This document shows, in pieces, positions 26,451 through 35,880 of a stretch of 64,000 nucleotides of DNA. Origin of the DNA: Paenibacillus macquariensis. GTDB taxonomy: Bacteria; Bacillota; Bacilli; Paenibacillales; Paenibacillaceae. The position numbers and the translations under genes were made by a program. The stretch is from positions 186,001 through 250,000 of the forward strand of contig NZ_FTNK01000001.1 of NCBI RefSeq assembly GCF_900156375.1, given 5' to 3'. A model generated the notes under the pieces. It was not told where the DNA came from, ran no database searches, and saw only the letters and a list, made by a program, of their open reading frames with translations. Position 1 is the stretch's first letter; the number at the start of each line of letters is the position of its first letter.

Positions 26451-27704
26451 TTAATTCGTACCTGCATAAGAGTGTAGACCAGCTATTACTAAATTCACGC
26501 CTACGAGTGTAAACATCACAATCATAAAGCCAAGAACAGCAAGCCAAGCGGATTTCTTTCCTTGCCATCCACGTGATAATCTCAAATGTAAATATACACT
26601 ATAGAATAACCAAGTGATAAGTGCCCATACTTCTTTCGGATCCCAGCCCCAGAAACGTCCCCATGCAATTTGAGCCCACATCATTGCAAATATAAGTGCT
26701 CCTAAGGTGAATATGGGGAAACCTATCGCGATCGTTCGATACGTAATTTCGTCAAGGTCGTCTGCATCCAGCCCTTTTAACAAAGGATGTATGGCTTTAC
26801 CAAGCGGTTTACGAAGGATAAGACGAATAAGTGCATAAAGAATGAGTCCTGCTAATACCGACCAAATAATCGTATTTAATTTCCTACCTGCATTAATACC
26901 AACCATCCAAGATGGAGCCTCGAATAAAGGTTTATCTATACCTAAGAAGGATTGGAAGCTCTCTACCTCACTTTGGTAAGGCGCGACGATTGGTGGTAAA
27001 TTATACTCGACCTTTGCAATAGTCTTGTCCCCTTGAGCATTTACAGCCTGTTCTTGGGTGAACACAGTTTCATATCCACCTACACGGAAAGCGTAGACAG
27101 AAGCAATGAATCCAATAACAATGACGATAGACAGAAGCGTGAACTCCACACCACGTTGTTGTCGTCGATCACTTTTGTTCTTGCTATTGAAATCTACTGT
27201 ACGAAGCAAATACATAAATCCAGCAGCAAAACCAATCGCAAAGAATGATTCACCTAATGCAGCCATCGTGACATGAACTTGCAACCACCACGACTGTAGA
27301 GAAGGAATCAGTGGTTGAGCTTCTTGTGGGAAAACAGCGGCATAAGCCATTATAATAATAGCTATCGGAACGGAAAATAGTCCCAAAAGAGTCTTTCTGT
27401 AGATGATAAATATAACTGTGAATGCAATCATAATCATCATAGACAATGTACTCATAAATTCAAACATATTACTAACTGGAATATGCCCCGCGCCAGCCCA
27501 CCGTGTGAAGAAATAGATCAAATGAGAGGCAAGACCTAATGAGGATACCGAGAAAGAGATTTTCCCCCACTTCTTCATATGTAGCTTGGGATCACGATTT
27601 CTCCACACACTTCCCATCACGGCTACTCCATACAGAATGAATGCCACACCGTAGACCAAGAATGCGATAGTAAAAAACAAGCTACTGAAATCTAATAAAT
27701 TCAT
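26451..27704 (-). CDS. resC: Cytochrome c biogenesis protein ResC (CcsA/CcsB-type)
   Basis: A 417-aa membrane protein of the System II cytochrome c maturation machinery. It has about eight membrane segments and the Trp-rich haem-handling motif WGRFWGWDPKEVWALITW near 340-357. With ResB it exports haem and attaches it to apocytochrome c outside the membrane. The start ATG overlaps the resB stop as ATGA, with GGAGG upstream. Confidence 0.95.
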   Translation of the reverse strand: MNLLDFSSLFFTIAFLVYGVAFILYGVAVMGSVWRNRDPKLHMKKWGKISFSVSSLGLASHLIYFFTRWAGAGHIPVSNMFEFMSTLSMMIMIAFTVIFIIYRKTLLGLFSVPIAIIIMAYAAVFPQEAQPLIPSLQSWWLQVHVTMAALGESFFAIGFAAGFMYLLRTVDFNSKNKSDRRQQRGVEFTLLSIVIVIGFIASVYAFRVGGYETVFTQEQAVNAQGDKTIAKVEYNLPPIVAPYQSEVESFQSFLGIDKPLFEAPSWMVGINAGRKLNTIIWSVLAGLILYALIRLILRKPLGKAIHPLLKGLDADDLDEITYRTIAIGFPIFTLGALIFAMMWAQIAWGRFWGWDPKEVWALITWLFYSVYLHLRLSRGWQGKKSAWLAVLGFMIVMFTLVGVNLVIAGLHSYAGTN

Positions 27705-29392
27705 ACTTGATTTCCTCCGTTATCTAGCGACTTTTCGTCCACTTCCATATTCACTTTTTGTAATATTACTGTTATTTCTTTACGTATGCCGAACCAATTC
27801 TTGTTGGTATGAGCTGCTAGCGTCAAATCCCCCTGATCGATGCGGATCCATATCCGACGATGTTGCCAGTAGAAACCAAAGACAAGACCAAGCATACCGA
27901 TAGCTGAACCCAACCATACAAACGGCATAACTTTGTCCACCCGAATGTTTAAATAGGATGTAGACATCGAGAAGTCCACATTACTCATTCCTTGGACATC
28001 CAGTTCGAATAAATTATTAGTGCCCGCTAACTTTTCATTAATGATGTCTTGTTGAAATCGCTGTTTATCAATTTGTTTAGGGAAATAAAAGTATTGTACA
28101 CCCTGCACGGGTAGATTTGGACCCTTAATCAAAAACAGAAATGATGGCGCATTTGGATTAGGTGATATGGATACAGGCTCCCCAAGATCGTTCATACCAA
28201 AATCCATATACTTCTCTACTAGATTAAGCGTATATTCTCCCACTTGATAAGAACGTTCAGGATTACGAATATCCAACTTGAATTGACCCAAATTCTTGCC
28301 TGTCTTTTTCTCAATTAAAGCTGGTGTAACCGATCTCAAAATCGGGTTTGTGTCAAAATCAAACTGATATGCCTTAAGCCCTTTATAATCTAAAGGATCA
28401 TTAACCTCAATAGGATGACTATCCACTTCAACTAACTGCGGTTCCTTAGAAGGATCCTTGCAATCTGCCGTACATTCATAGAGCGTAGCTTGGGTTCGGA
28501 ATAGCTTTGGAAGCATCTTCCCTTTCCCCTTAAACTCCTCAGGAAGGTCATCTTCCGTATAGTACTCTACTGTAAATTTCTCATTCTTCAAAAAGTAAGA
28601 TGTATTGGGAATAGGCTTGATTTCCCCTTCAGGAAAAGCCAAATGCTGGTCCATATTTAAACCAGGAAGTCCCCGTGCAAGTACGGCCAATAAGAAAATG
28701 ATCAATCCAATATGAAGGATATAAGGCCCCCAACGACTGAATCGGTACTTCTCGGCAAGTAGTGCACTTCCATCTGTATGTACTCGGTAGCCCTTTTTTT
28801 TGAGTGCTGGTACTATGTTGTTAATCCAAATTTCCTCATCGTCATTTACTCGTGTCTGATATACAACTTTCTGACGCGTCAGGAATTGCATATGTTTGCG
28901 AATCTTTCGTTTCGAGAGTGCCTTATAAAGGGGCAATACACGATCCAGACTACAAATCACAAGCGATGCTCCAATCATCACAAGAAGTGACACAAACCAC
29001 CATGACTCATACGTGTTTGACAACCCTAACTTATAATAAATGCTACCCGCTGTCCCATATGTTTCAGGATAATATGTTGCAGCATCAATGTTCAAGAACG
29101 TACTCTCTTGTGGAAAGATCGTCCCTAACATAGAGCCAACCAACGTGAATATGATCATATATACAGCAATTTTTACTGAGCTAAAAAAGTTCCAAACTCG
29201 ATCAATAATGTTAGGAGCACTACGTTGTGAGCGACGGGCCATACCGTCATATCTCATCTCTAATAATTTGTCAGACTCTTGATCTTCCTTACTTATGGGC
29301 TTACCACAAGCTTCACATAGCACCGTTCCCACAGGGTTCTGATGGCCACATTCACACTTTGTATTCTGAAAAGATAATATTTCTGGGATCAT
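27701..29392 (-). CDS. resB: Cytochrome c biogenesis protein ResB (Ccs1)
   Basis: A 563-aa System II protein. It starts with a zinc-ribbon-like motif (CEC at 13-15 and CEAC at 26-29), as the B. subtilis protein also does. Membrane segments occur near 73-93, 130-148, 220-240 and one near the C-terminus after a large extracytoplasmic domain. It acts with ResC in haem delivery. Start ATG overlaps the resA stop as ATGA. Confidence 0.94.
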   Translation of the reverse strand: MIPEILSFQNTKCECGHQNPVGTVLCEACGKPISKEDQESDKLLEMRYDGMARRSQRSAPNIIDRVWNFFSSVKIAVYMIIFTLVGSMLGTIFPQESTFLNIDAATYYPETYGTAGSIYYKLGLSNTYESWWFVSLLVMIGASLVICSLDRVLPLYKALSKRKIRKHMQFLTRQKVVYQTRVNDDEEIWINNIVPALKKKGYRVHTDGSALLAEKYRFSRWGPYILHIGLIIFLLAVLARGLPGLNMDQHLAFPEGEIKPIPNTSYFLKNEKFTVEYYTEDDLPEEFKGKGKMLPKLFRTQATLYECTADCKDPSKEPQLVEVDSHPIEVNDPLDYKGLKAYQFDFDTNPILRSVTPALIEKKTGKNLGQFKLDIRNPERSYQVGEYTLNLVEKYMDFGMNDLGEPVSISPNPNAPSFLFLIKGPNLPVQGVQYFYFPKQIDKQRFQQDIINEKLAGTNNLFELDVQGMSNVDFSMSTSYLNIRVDKVMPFVWLGSAIGMLGLVFGFYWQHRRIWIRIDQGDLTLAAHTNKNWFGIRKEITVILQKVNMEVDEKSLDNGGNQV

Positions 29393-29916
29393 TTATTACT
29401 CACCAACTGTTCAATTTCATAATCTAAGGCATTTAAATCAAGTTCGCCCAAATGAATTTTCTTTATTTTCCCATTTGCTGCCACAAAAAACGTTGTCGGT
29501 AACGGTGAAATTCCATAACTTTGAATGGCTTCTTTATTCGGATCTAACAGGATTTGAAAGCTAATATTCGCCTGTTTCGCGAAATTATCAACTGACATGA
29601 TATCTTCACCTGCATTAATACCTATAACAACCACATCCTTGTACTTCCACTTCTCCGATTGTGCTTGAAGTGCAGGCATCTCTTTGACACAAGGTTTACA
29701 CCATGTCCCCCAGAAATTGATAACCATTGCCTTGCCTTTGTATTCATCAAGGTTATGAACGCTCCCGTCCAATCCTAAAAGATTAAAGGAGGGTGCCTTA
29801 TCTCCAACCTCAGGTTTGCCACCCGATCCATAAACGTTAGAGATAATGGCATACCCTCCTAGAATGACAATCATAAGCAAAATAACGATCTGGACTTTTT
29901 TTCTGGATTTTCCCAA
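29389..29916 (-). CDS. resA: Thiol-disulfide oxidoreductase ResA
   Basis: A 175-aa membrane-anchored thioredoxin-like protein. N-terminal anchor (about 8-26), then thioredoxin fold with active site WCKPC (Cys73, Cys76 counted from the TTG at 29916) and cis-Pro region LPTTFFV. It keeps the haem-binding cysteines of apocytochrome c reduced. TTG at 29916 is 8 bases from GGGAGG; an earlier TTG at 29922 is too close. First gene of the res operon. Confidence 0.95.
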   Translation of the reverse strand: MGKSRKKVQIVILLMIVILGGYAIISNVYGSGGKPEVGDKAPSFNLLGLDGSVHNLDEYKGKAMVINFWGTWCKPCVKEMPALQAQSEKWKYKDVVVIGINAGEDIMSVDNFAKQANISFQILLDPNKEAIQSYGISPLPTTFFVAANGKIKKIHLGELDLNALDYEIEQLVSNK

Positions 29917-30040
29917 TTTCAAAGCCTCCCTCTATGACAATAGTCATAATAAATTCACGCAGTGTGAACATCCTATGAACAATTATAACGACTTTTGTCA
30001 TAAATATAGCAGAAGATTTTGAAATTTATGTGACTAGACA

Positions 30041-30781
30041 TTATTTTTTCGGTAATTTAGGGGATTTAGCCAATTTAATTAGATCTTCAACTTCATTTTT
30101 CGTTAAATGGCGGAATAATCCTCGCTTAAGGTTCTGTAGCAAAAGTTCACCAAAAGAGATTCTCTTTAATTTAATTACGGGATGCGAAATAGCTTCAAAC
30201 ATTCTTCGTACTTGGCGGTTACGCCCTTCATGAATCGTAATGGAGATTGTTGCTTCATTCTTTGCAGTATCGATATCCTTGTACTCAACATCAGCTGGAG
30301 CTGTCATTCCATCATCGAGCATGATTCCTTGCTTCAACTTGTCCAGTTCGGTACCGTGAGGCACCCCTTTCACTGTTGCCATATATGTTTTTGGCACATG
30401 GTGTTTGGGATGCGTAAGAAGATTAGCGAACTCTCCATCATTGGTTAGAAGAAGTAAACCCTCTGTGTCATAGTCAAGTCTTCCCACGGGATATACTCTT
30501 TCTTTAATGTCTCTTAAATAATCAGAAACAATCTTACGGCCTTCAGGGTCAGATGCACTCGTAATAACCCCTTTAGGTTTGTTCATAACGAGATAAACCT
30601 TCTTCTCATTACGAATAGGTCTACCACTTACCGTAATGATATCTTGGTCGGGGTCCGCTTTTGTTCCTAGTGTAGTTACGACCTCCCCGTTAACTTCCAC
30701 TTTACCTGCTACGATTAAATCCTCGCATTTACGTCGAGAAGCTATCCCAGCTTGTGCCAATATTTTCTGTAATCTTTCCAT
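30041..30781 (-). CDS. rluB: 23S rRNA pseudouridine synthase RluB
   Basis: A 246-aa RsuA-family enzyme. N-terminal S4 RNA-binding domain (1-60, starting MERLQKILAQAGIASRRKCE), then the catalytic domain with GRLDYDTEGLLLLTNDG containing the catalytic Asp, and the EGRNRQVRRMFE motif. It modifies U2605-type positions in 23S rRNA. Downstream of the res operon in orientation typical of Bacillus (spmB - rluB - resA). Confidence 0.93.
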   Translation of the reverse strand: MERLQKILAQAGIASRRKCEDLIVAGKVEVNGEVVTTLGTKADPDQDIITVSGRPIRNEKKVYLVMNKPKGVITSASDPEGRKIVSDYLRDIKERVYPVGRLDYDTEGLLLLTNDGEFANLLTHPKHHVPKTYMATVKGVPHGTELDKLKQGIMLDDGMTAPADVEYKDIDTAKNEATISITIHEGRNRQVRRMFEAISHPVIKLKRISFGELLLQNLKRGLFRHLTKNEVEDLIKLAKSPKLPKK

Positions 30782-30801
30782 TTTGGATAATTCACCTCAT
30801 G

Positions 30802-31143
30802 CTAATGATACCCATCAGCAGGATAAATCACAAGTTCATTCCACGGAAAATGTGAACCTGGACAAACTTGGGAATAGGGATGGAGATATAGAGGGGAGAT
30901 TTCATAAAGCCTGGAGAGCTCCATAATCAGTTTACTGGCCGTAAAAAGTTGTTGTTTCGCTCTTGCTGACATCAGTTCATATTGTTGATTGAAATGACCT
31001 TCAAGACAGATATGAATATATTCATGATCGGATAGAACTGAGGAAACGATGATTGAAGAGTCGGAACTTATCCAGAAATCGTATTCTTTCTTGTATATCG
31101 AGGAACAGGCAGAGTGATGAATCATAAAACCTTCATATGGCAT
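30802..31143 (-). CDS. Compact N-acetylmuramoyl-L-alanine amidase-like protein
   Basis: A 113-aa protein without a signal peptide. Elements of the amidase_2 fold are seen: IHHSAC near residue 8-13, YIHICLEGHF near 42-51, and LHPYSQVCPGSHFPW near 91-105. These offer candidate zinc ligands: a His in HH, His91 and Cys97. The last motif spacing (His-x5-Cys) is shorter than the usual His-x7-Cys. Such a short cytoplasmic form is unusual, and activity is uncertain. It is 20 bases upstream of rluB and downstream of spmB. ATG after GAGGTGA. Confidence 0.6.
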   Translation of the reverse strand: MPYEGFMIHHSACSSIYKKEYDFWISSDSSIIVSSVLSDHEYIHICLEGHFNQQYELMSARAKQQLFTASKLIMELSRLYEISPLYLHPYSQVCPGSHFPWNELVIYPADGYH

Positions 31144-31247
31144 ATATTCACCTCATTCTAGGGCCATTTGGCTTGTATAGAATATGAAGGATACATCCTA
31201 ATGGTATAGGCAAAAACATGGGTAGCTATGTATTTTTATTATTCAAG

Positions 31248-31781
31248 TTATCCAAAGAAAATCAGACATACCGCTATCGCCGCAACAAAACCGACCGCAT
31301 CAGAGAATAATCCAACCTTAAGTGCATACCGTCCATTACGAATACCTACAGCGCCCATATATACAGTAAGGACATATAACGTCGTGTCTGTACTTCCCTG
31401 TATTGTAGATGCCATTCTCCCGATCATAGAATCGGGTCCATATTCTCGAATTAAATCTGTTGCGAAGGCAAGAGACCCCGTCCCGGTTAATGGACGAAGA
31501 AGACCTAAGGGAAGAATTTCGCTAGGAACACCTAAAGAAGTGAGAAAGGAACCTGTCCAACCCACGAAGAAATCAAGTGCGCCCGATGCACGGAATATAC
31601 TTATCGCTACCATCATCCCAACAAGATGAGGAATGATTTGAATCGCTGTCGAGAATCCGTCTTTGGCACCATCAATGAAGGATTCATAGACGGGTACTTT
31701 TTTGGTAAAAGCGAATAAGGGGATAAAGACGATAATGATCGGTATTGCCCAAATAGAGACCAGATTAATGAGTGCATACAC
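31248..31781 (-). CDS. spmB: Spore maturation protein B
   Basis: A 177-aa membrane protein of the nucleoside recognition-like family, with several hydrophobic segments and the motif LLRPLTGTGSLAF. SpmA and SpmB are needed for spore core dehydration in B. subtilis. GTG start 7 bases after the spmA stop; operon dacB-spmA-spmB. Confidence 0.93.
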   Translation of the reverse strand: MYALINLVSIWAIPIIIVFIPLFAFTKKVPVYESFIDGAKDGFSTAIQIIPHLVGMMVAISIFRASGALDFFVGWTGSFLTSLGVPSEILPLGLLRPLTGTGSLAFATDLIREYGPDSMIGRMASTIQGSTDTTLYVLTVYMGAVGIRNGRYALKVGLFSDAVGFVAAIAVCLIFFG

Positions 31782-31787
31782 AAATAA

Positions 31788-32423
31788 TCATCCTTTCAGA
31801 CTCGGCTTGGAAGAGATGCTTGTCGCAGGTGGTGTACGATCTCTATGAAGATTCCATCTTCTACACCAACGATCTGCCAAGATAGCAGCCATTGTCGCAA
31901 TGGCTGTAGCTACCAAGGTAGTTCCGACAATCTCAGTTGGGCTAGCTGAATTGTAATTAATTCGAATCGCGATAAGTGTTGTTGGAATAAGGGTAACACT
32001 TGCAGTATTAAGAGCAAGTAATGTGCACATGGCAGGGCTTGCTACTTCTTTATCGGGATTAAGGGTCTGAAGTTCCTGCATCGCTTTAATGCCCATGGGT
32101 GTTGCTGCATTCCCTAATCCAAGCAGATTCGCACTCATGTTCGATAGAATATATCCGATCGCGGGATGATCTCGTGGGACATCAGGAAACAAGAAACGAA
32201 CGATGGGACCTAAAAGCTTTGCAATTTTTTTCAGAAGTCCAGAGTCTTCCGCGATTCGCATCATCCCCATCCAGAATACGAGCACACTGATGAGACCGAA
32301 ACAAACGGTAACACCTGTCTTCGCACCATCAAACGCTGCTGTCGTTACGGACTCAATATTTCCAGTTATAGCCGCAAATACAAAGCCAATGACAATTAAA
32401 GCAAACCAGATCACATTGATCAT
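31788..32423 (-). CDS. spmA: Spore maturation protein A
   Basis: A 211-aa membrane protein with the family motif NMSANLLGLGNAATPMGI around 113-130 and hydrophobic segments throughout. Acts with SpmB in spore core dehydration and heat resistance. ATG after GGGAGG, 49 bases downstream of dacB. Confidence 0.94.
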   Translation of the reverse strand: MINVIWFALIVIGFVFAAITGNIESVTTAAFDGAKTGVTVCFGLISVLVFWMGMMRIAEDSGLLKKIAKLLGPIVRFLFPDVPRDHPAIGYILSNMSANLLGLGNAATPMGIKAMQELQTLNPDKEVASPAMCTLLALNTASVTLIPTTLIAIRINYNSASPTEIVGTTLVATAIATMAAILADRWCRRWNLHRDRTPPATSISSKPSLKG

Positions 32424-32472
32424 CCCTGTTACCTCCCAACTTTTTTCGATCGATATATATTCATTCTTTCAT

Positions 32473-33657
32473 TTATACAACCAACATTTCTTTTAACACC
32501 CTTCCAAATACAGGAAACCACATACTGCTAGGTTTACCGCCATCATGTTCTTGTTGCTTTATGTCTTTGGTTGGATTTGATTGACCTGGACCTGGAAGAA
32601 GACTCCTAGGAGAATAGACGGGTACTGTACCTATCGTTATCCCATCATGTATAAGCTCAATTCTACCCTTAAGTCCAAAAGTAAGATCCACACCCGCTTC
32701 TACTGGTTTCAGTAACACAAGGCGTTTGGTAATGGCAGATTCTTCTCCTATCGCTACCGGATATGAGAATGACTGACTTGTCACAAGTTCATGACCTTCA
32801 ACTTTCTGTCCTCGCTCTATCAAGTGTACTAGTGGAAAATAAGCGAAGCCGTAGTCAAGCATTTTCCCATGATCATTCCAGTCATCACCATCATTTATAG
32901 TGACACTTACAAGCTGTTGTCCATTTCTCGTTGCAGAACTAACCAGGCAACGAAAAGCTTTTTTCGTATAACCGGTTTTCACTCCATCTGCTCCATCATA
33001 AAATCGCAACATTTTATTCTTGTTATCCCACTTGTAATCCCAAGCTTCATTAGGGTTTGGGACTTTTTTTACAGGAGTCTTAACAATTTCCTTGAACATG
33101 GGGATATGCATAGCATATGCGGTCATAGTTGCTAAATCGTTTGCGGAAGAATAATGTCCTTCAGCATCTAATCCATGTGGATTCATGAAATGAGTATGCT
33201 TTAAACCTAATTCTTCAGCTTTGGCATTCATCAAATAGACGAATCCCTCTTCAGAACCACCAACATGTTCGGCAATCGCTGTAGCTGCATCATTTCCGGA
33301 GCGTAACATGAGTCCATACAACATATTCTCCAGACCCATTTGCTCACCCAATTTCAAGTATATAGAGGAGCCTTCTTTCGCATATGCATTTTTGCTAACC
33401 TTAACTGGCTTATTCATCTGTCCATATTCAATAGCCACAATAGCAGTCATGATTTTAGTTAAGCTAGCGATTCGAAGCTCATCATCGCCATGCTTAGTAA
33501 ACAGCACACGACCTGAAGTAACATCCATTAATGATGCTGCTTGAGCATGCGTTGAAACACCATTCTGTACTTGACTTGCAGAAGTAGGTACAGCAACAAC
33601 AATGGATAAACATAGACATATCATTAGAACGATCTTGAATTTATTGTTATTGTTCAT
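32473..33657 (-). CDS. dacB: D-alanyl-D-alanine carboxypeptidase DacB (PBP5*)
   Basis: A 394-aa penicillin-binding protein. Signal peptide (1-28), then the serine active site SLTK (Ser65, Lys68), SGN (within LMLRSGNDAA) and KTG (DGVKTGYT). The C-terminal PBP5 domain follows from about 290. DacB trims cross-links in the spore cortex. The three-gene operon order dacB-spmA-spmB is that of B. subtilis. A sigma-E type promoter is visible at 33702-33730. Confidence 0.94.
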   Translation of the reverse strand: MNNNNKFKIVLMICLCLSIVVAVPTSASQVQNGVSTHAQAASLMDVTSGRVLFTKHGDDELRIASLTKIMTAIVAIEYGQMNKPVKVSKNAYAKEGSSIYLKLGEQMGLENMLYGLMLRSGNDAATAIAEHVGGSEEGFVYLMNAKAEELGLKHTHFMNPHGLDAEGHYSSANDLATMTAYAMHIPMFKEIVKTPVKKVPNPNEAWDYKWDNKNKMLRFYDGADGVKTGYTKKAFRCLVSSATRNGQQLVSVTINDGDDWNDHGKMLDYGFAYFPLVHLIERGQKVEGHELVTSQSFSYPVAIGEESAITKRLVLLKPVEAGVDLTFGLKGRIELIHDGITIGTVPVYSPRSLLPGPGQSNPTKDIKQQEHDGGKPSSMWFPVFGRVLKEMLVV

Positions 33658-33701
33658 GTTTTTCTTGTCCTCCAGCGAAAGTCTTCTTGGGTTCTAGTAC
33701 A

Positions 33702-33730
33702 AGTATATGCTTAGCTATAAACAGGTATGT
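33702..33730 (-). promoter_or_regulatory. Candidate sigma-E promoter of dacB-spmA-spmB
   Basis: Minus strand ACATACC (33724-33730), 14 bases, CATATACT (33702-33709). The -10 fits sigma-E CATACAHT well, the -35 only partly. Sigma-E control of dacB is known in Bacillus. Confidence 0.5.
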
Positions 33731-33761
33731 CCACCATTCACGCATAACATTTATGGAAACG

Positions 33762-33793
33762 AAAACCCCCTTCCATTTTTGTGGAAGGGGGTT
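33762..33793 (-). terminator. Terminator of gerW
   Basis: Minus strand GAACCCCCTTCCA-CAAAAA-TGGAAGGGGGTTTTC, an 11-bp GC-rich stem followed by TTTT. Confidence 0.88.
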
Positions 33794-33821
33794 CATCTTC
33801 TTCAAAAACAGGCTTAGCTGA

Positions 33822-34280
33822 TTATTCCCCAGCAGGTGCAGTTGTAGAAGAACCATTTGATTTATTCGGTTTGCTGAAATTTTTCTGACACATCTCTTGA
33901 ATTTTTTCCATCACATACGGTACTGTATCGATCATTTTTTCATAAATATGTGTCTGGCAATCAAGTGGCAAGATGTATACGCCATCTTTACCAACTACAA
34001 GAAAAGCGATAGGACGAATGGATACTCCACCACCCGTACCTCCTCCAAATGGGAGCGTCTTTTTATCTTGTTGGTCATTTGAACCAGCATTCTTCGCTGA
34101 GCCCTCAACACGAAAATCACTACCACCAGCCGCAAATCCGAATGTTACTTTGCTAATAGGCAGAATCACACTACCATCAGGTGTCTGAACAGGATCACCA
34201 ACGATCGTGTTCACATCCACCATTCCCTTAATGTTCTCCATTGCCGTCTGCATTAGCCCTTGAATAGGATGATCAGACAT
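33822..34280 (-). CDS. gerW: Spore germination protein GerW (YtfJ family)
   Basis: A 152-aa protein of the YtfJ/GerW family. Characteristic stretches are HPIQGLMQTAMENIKGMVDVNTIVGDP, the Gly-rich loop FGGGTGGGVSIRPIAFLVV and DGVYILP. The C-terminus is Ser/Asn-rich. In Bacillus it is a forespore protein required for normal germination. Follows ytfI as in B. subtilis. AGGAGG site, ATG start; a sigma-G-like promoter lies at 34331-34360. Confidence 0.92.
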   Translation of the reverse strand: MSDHPIQGLMQTAMENIKGMVDVNTIVGDPVQTPDGSVILPISKVTFGFAAGGSDFRVEGSAKNAGSNDQQDKKTLPFGGGTGGGVSIRPIAFLVVGKDGVYILPLDCQTHIYEKMIDTVPYVMEKIQEMCQKNFSKPNKSNGSSTTAPAGE

Positions 34281-34330
34281 GTTATTTCCTCCTTAGTGCG
34301 ATAATAATAAGGACTTTCCTTCGCTTTTTG

Positions 34331-34360
34331 TATTATGCGCATTATGAAGATGGAGTATGT
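34331..34360 (-). promoter_or_regulatory. Candidate sigma-G/F promoter of gerW
   Basis: Minus strand ACATA (34356-34360), 18 bases, CATAATA (34331-34337), near the sigma-G pattern GHATR-N18-CATXHTA with one mismatch in the first base. Lies about 50 bases upstream of the gene. Confidence 0.45.
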
Positions 34361-34439
34361 ACGGAAACACCATAATACTATTGCAACTAACCCACCTCAT
34401 ATATGTATCTTCCCTATAATTTTTACTTCCCATCTGCTT

Positions 34440-35129
34440 TTAACGTTTAAATAAAAGCGCCTTCCATCTTTTTACTCCCCCTTTAATCTTCAACACACGA
34501 AAGATGAGAACTGATCCCGCATATAATGCGTACCCTAAAGTGATATGAGCAGTACAAGAGATGTCCGTGGAGAACTGAGGGTTATCTTCAAAAACAGGAA
34601 CAACAACCAATTGAGGGTGATTCTTCATGCGAACTTGATATGATAACCACCCAATGATGAATGTCTTCACACTCCAAACGACTCCTGTAGCGATTGCAGT
34701 ACTCGCAGCATCTCCAATACTAAACTGCGTAGACCAAGTAAGCTTCACGATAGACAGTCGAGATAACGTACGTTTCATCCATATTTTAAATGATTCCGTC
34801 GCTTCGAGAATTTCATGAACCTCTCTCATCCAGAGATCAATTTTCCGTCTATTCACTTGTGTTTCGCTATCCTCCTTACTTGTGGAGGCACCCATACCGA
34901 CATTTTTTCGCTTATTGACTTTGACGGTTAGCCCTTTCTTCATATTCTCAAATTTCAACATCGGTAAGTCATAGTGATACCGGATCAATCCATATAACAT
35001 CGTTATATTGAATACCACTTCATCGTTCTTCCCATACTTACTCAGCCTAATATCCATATTAATCTTAGAGAGGAGGACAGTAATAACGAGTAGTACAAGA
35101 ACAAATACAATTATTATTAAAATCCACAC
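34440..35129 (-). CDS. ytfI: YtfI-like protein (DUF2953)
   Basis: A 229-aa protein with an N-terminal membrane segment (about 2-22), a conserved TMLYGLIRYHYDLP stretch near 50, a charged middle, and a C-terminal part with SIGDAASTAIATGVVWS. These features and the position directly upstream of gerW fit DUF2953/YtfI. GTG start after GGGGG. Function unknown, probably sporulation related because of its neighbour. Confidence 0.8.
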   Translation of the reverse strand: MWILIIIVFVLVLLVITVLLSKINMDIRLSKYGKNDEVVFNITMLYGLIRYHYDLPMLKFENMKKGLTVKVNKRKNVGMGASTSKEDSETQVNRRKIDLWMREVHEILEATESFKIWMKRTLSRLSIVKLTWSTQFSIGDAASTAIATGVVWSVKTFIIGWLSYQVRMKNHPQLVVVPVFEDNPQFSTDISCTAHITLGYALYAGSVLIFRVLKIKGGVKRWKALLFKR

Positions 35130-35221
35130 ATATAAACCCCCGTTGCCTGTTTGAAATTAAACGTCTGTTCTTAGTATGGCAACTATACTTGGAAAAAATT
35201 CGGCAAAGAAGATAAACATAA

Positions 35222-35258
35222 CAAAAAACCGCCATTTCTATAAGAAATGATGGCTGTG
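35222..35258 (-). terminator. Terminator of scpAB
   Basis: Minus strand GCCAT(CA)TTTC-TTATA-GAAATGGC followed by GGTTTTTT: an 8-bp stem with a two-base bulge. Confidence 0.75.
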
Positions 35259-35274
35259 GTATGAATGATAGCTT

Positions 35275-35880
35275 TTACGAATCTTTGACATCATCGAATG
35301 TCAGTTGACGTCCATCGAGGCGATCAAAGAGCATTTGAGTCTCTTCTTCGAGGTTGTCCTTGTTCTCGAAAAGAGAAGGTTCAGGTAAATCCTTAAGTGC
35401 AGCAAGTCCAAAATAATCTAAGAATGCTTTCGTTGTACCATAGAGGATAGGGCGGCCAATCGCTTCTGCACGGCCTTTCTCTTCTATCAGATCTTTATTA
35501 ACTAAAGTATGAATGGCTCTTTCTGACTTGACTCCACGAATCTCCTCGATCTCGACACGAGTGATAGGTTGCCTATAAGCTACAATAGACAACGTCTCAA
35601 GAGCGGCTTGTGACAATGTAGCGCGAGATGGTGAATAAGCTAATCGTTCGAAATAGGTAGCATGCTCTTGGTGTGTAGCCAACTGGTAATTTCCTGCGAT
35701 CTGGATGATTTGAAGTCCACGTTGTTGACTCACGAAATCTTCTCTCATCTCTTCCAGTGCATCACTGACTAACTCATTACGTTGCTCTACAATCTCGGCA
35801 ATCTGCTTAACACTCAGTCCTTCATCTCCTGCTAGAAATAGCAGTCCTTCAATAATCGATTTCAACATCGGGTATTCCAT
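35275..35880 (-). CDS. scpB: Segregation and condensation protein B
   Basis: A 201-aa winged-helix protein that, with ScpA and SMC, forms condensin. Family-typical stretches are IIEGLLFLAGDEGLSVKQIA, LSQAALETLSIVAYRQPITR and EEIRGVKSERAIHTL. The start is taken as ATG at 35880, overlapping the end of scpA by 32 bases, with GAGGAG upstream; ATG at 35868 is an alternative. Confidence 0.95.
   Translation of the reverse strand: MEYPMLKSIIEGLLFLAGDEGLSVKQIAEIVEQRNELVSDALEEMREDFVSQQRGLQIIQIAGNYQLATHQEHATYFERLAYSPSRATLSQAALETLSIVAYRQPITRVEIEEIRGVKSERAIHTLVNKDLIEEKGRAEAIGRPILYGTTKAFLDYFGLAALKDLPEPSLFENKDNLEEETQMLFDRLDGRQLTFDDVKDS

Noticed and set aside
26290..26568. 92-codon frame between resC and resD
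   Set aside because: Half lies in resC out of frame and the rest runs across the hairpin; no ribosome site, no family resemblance.
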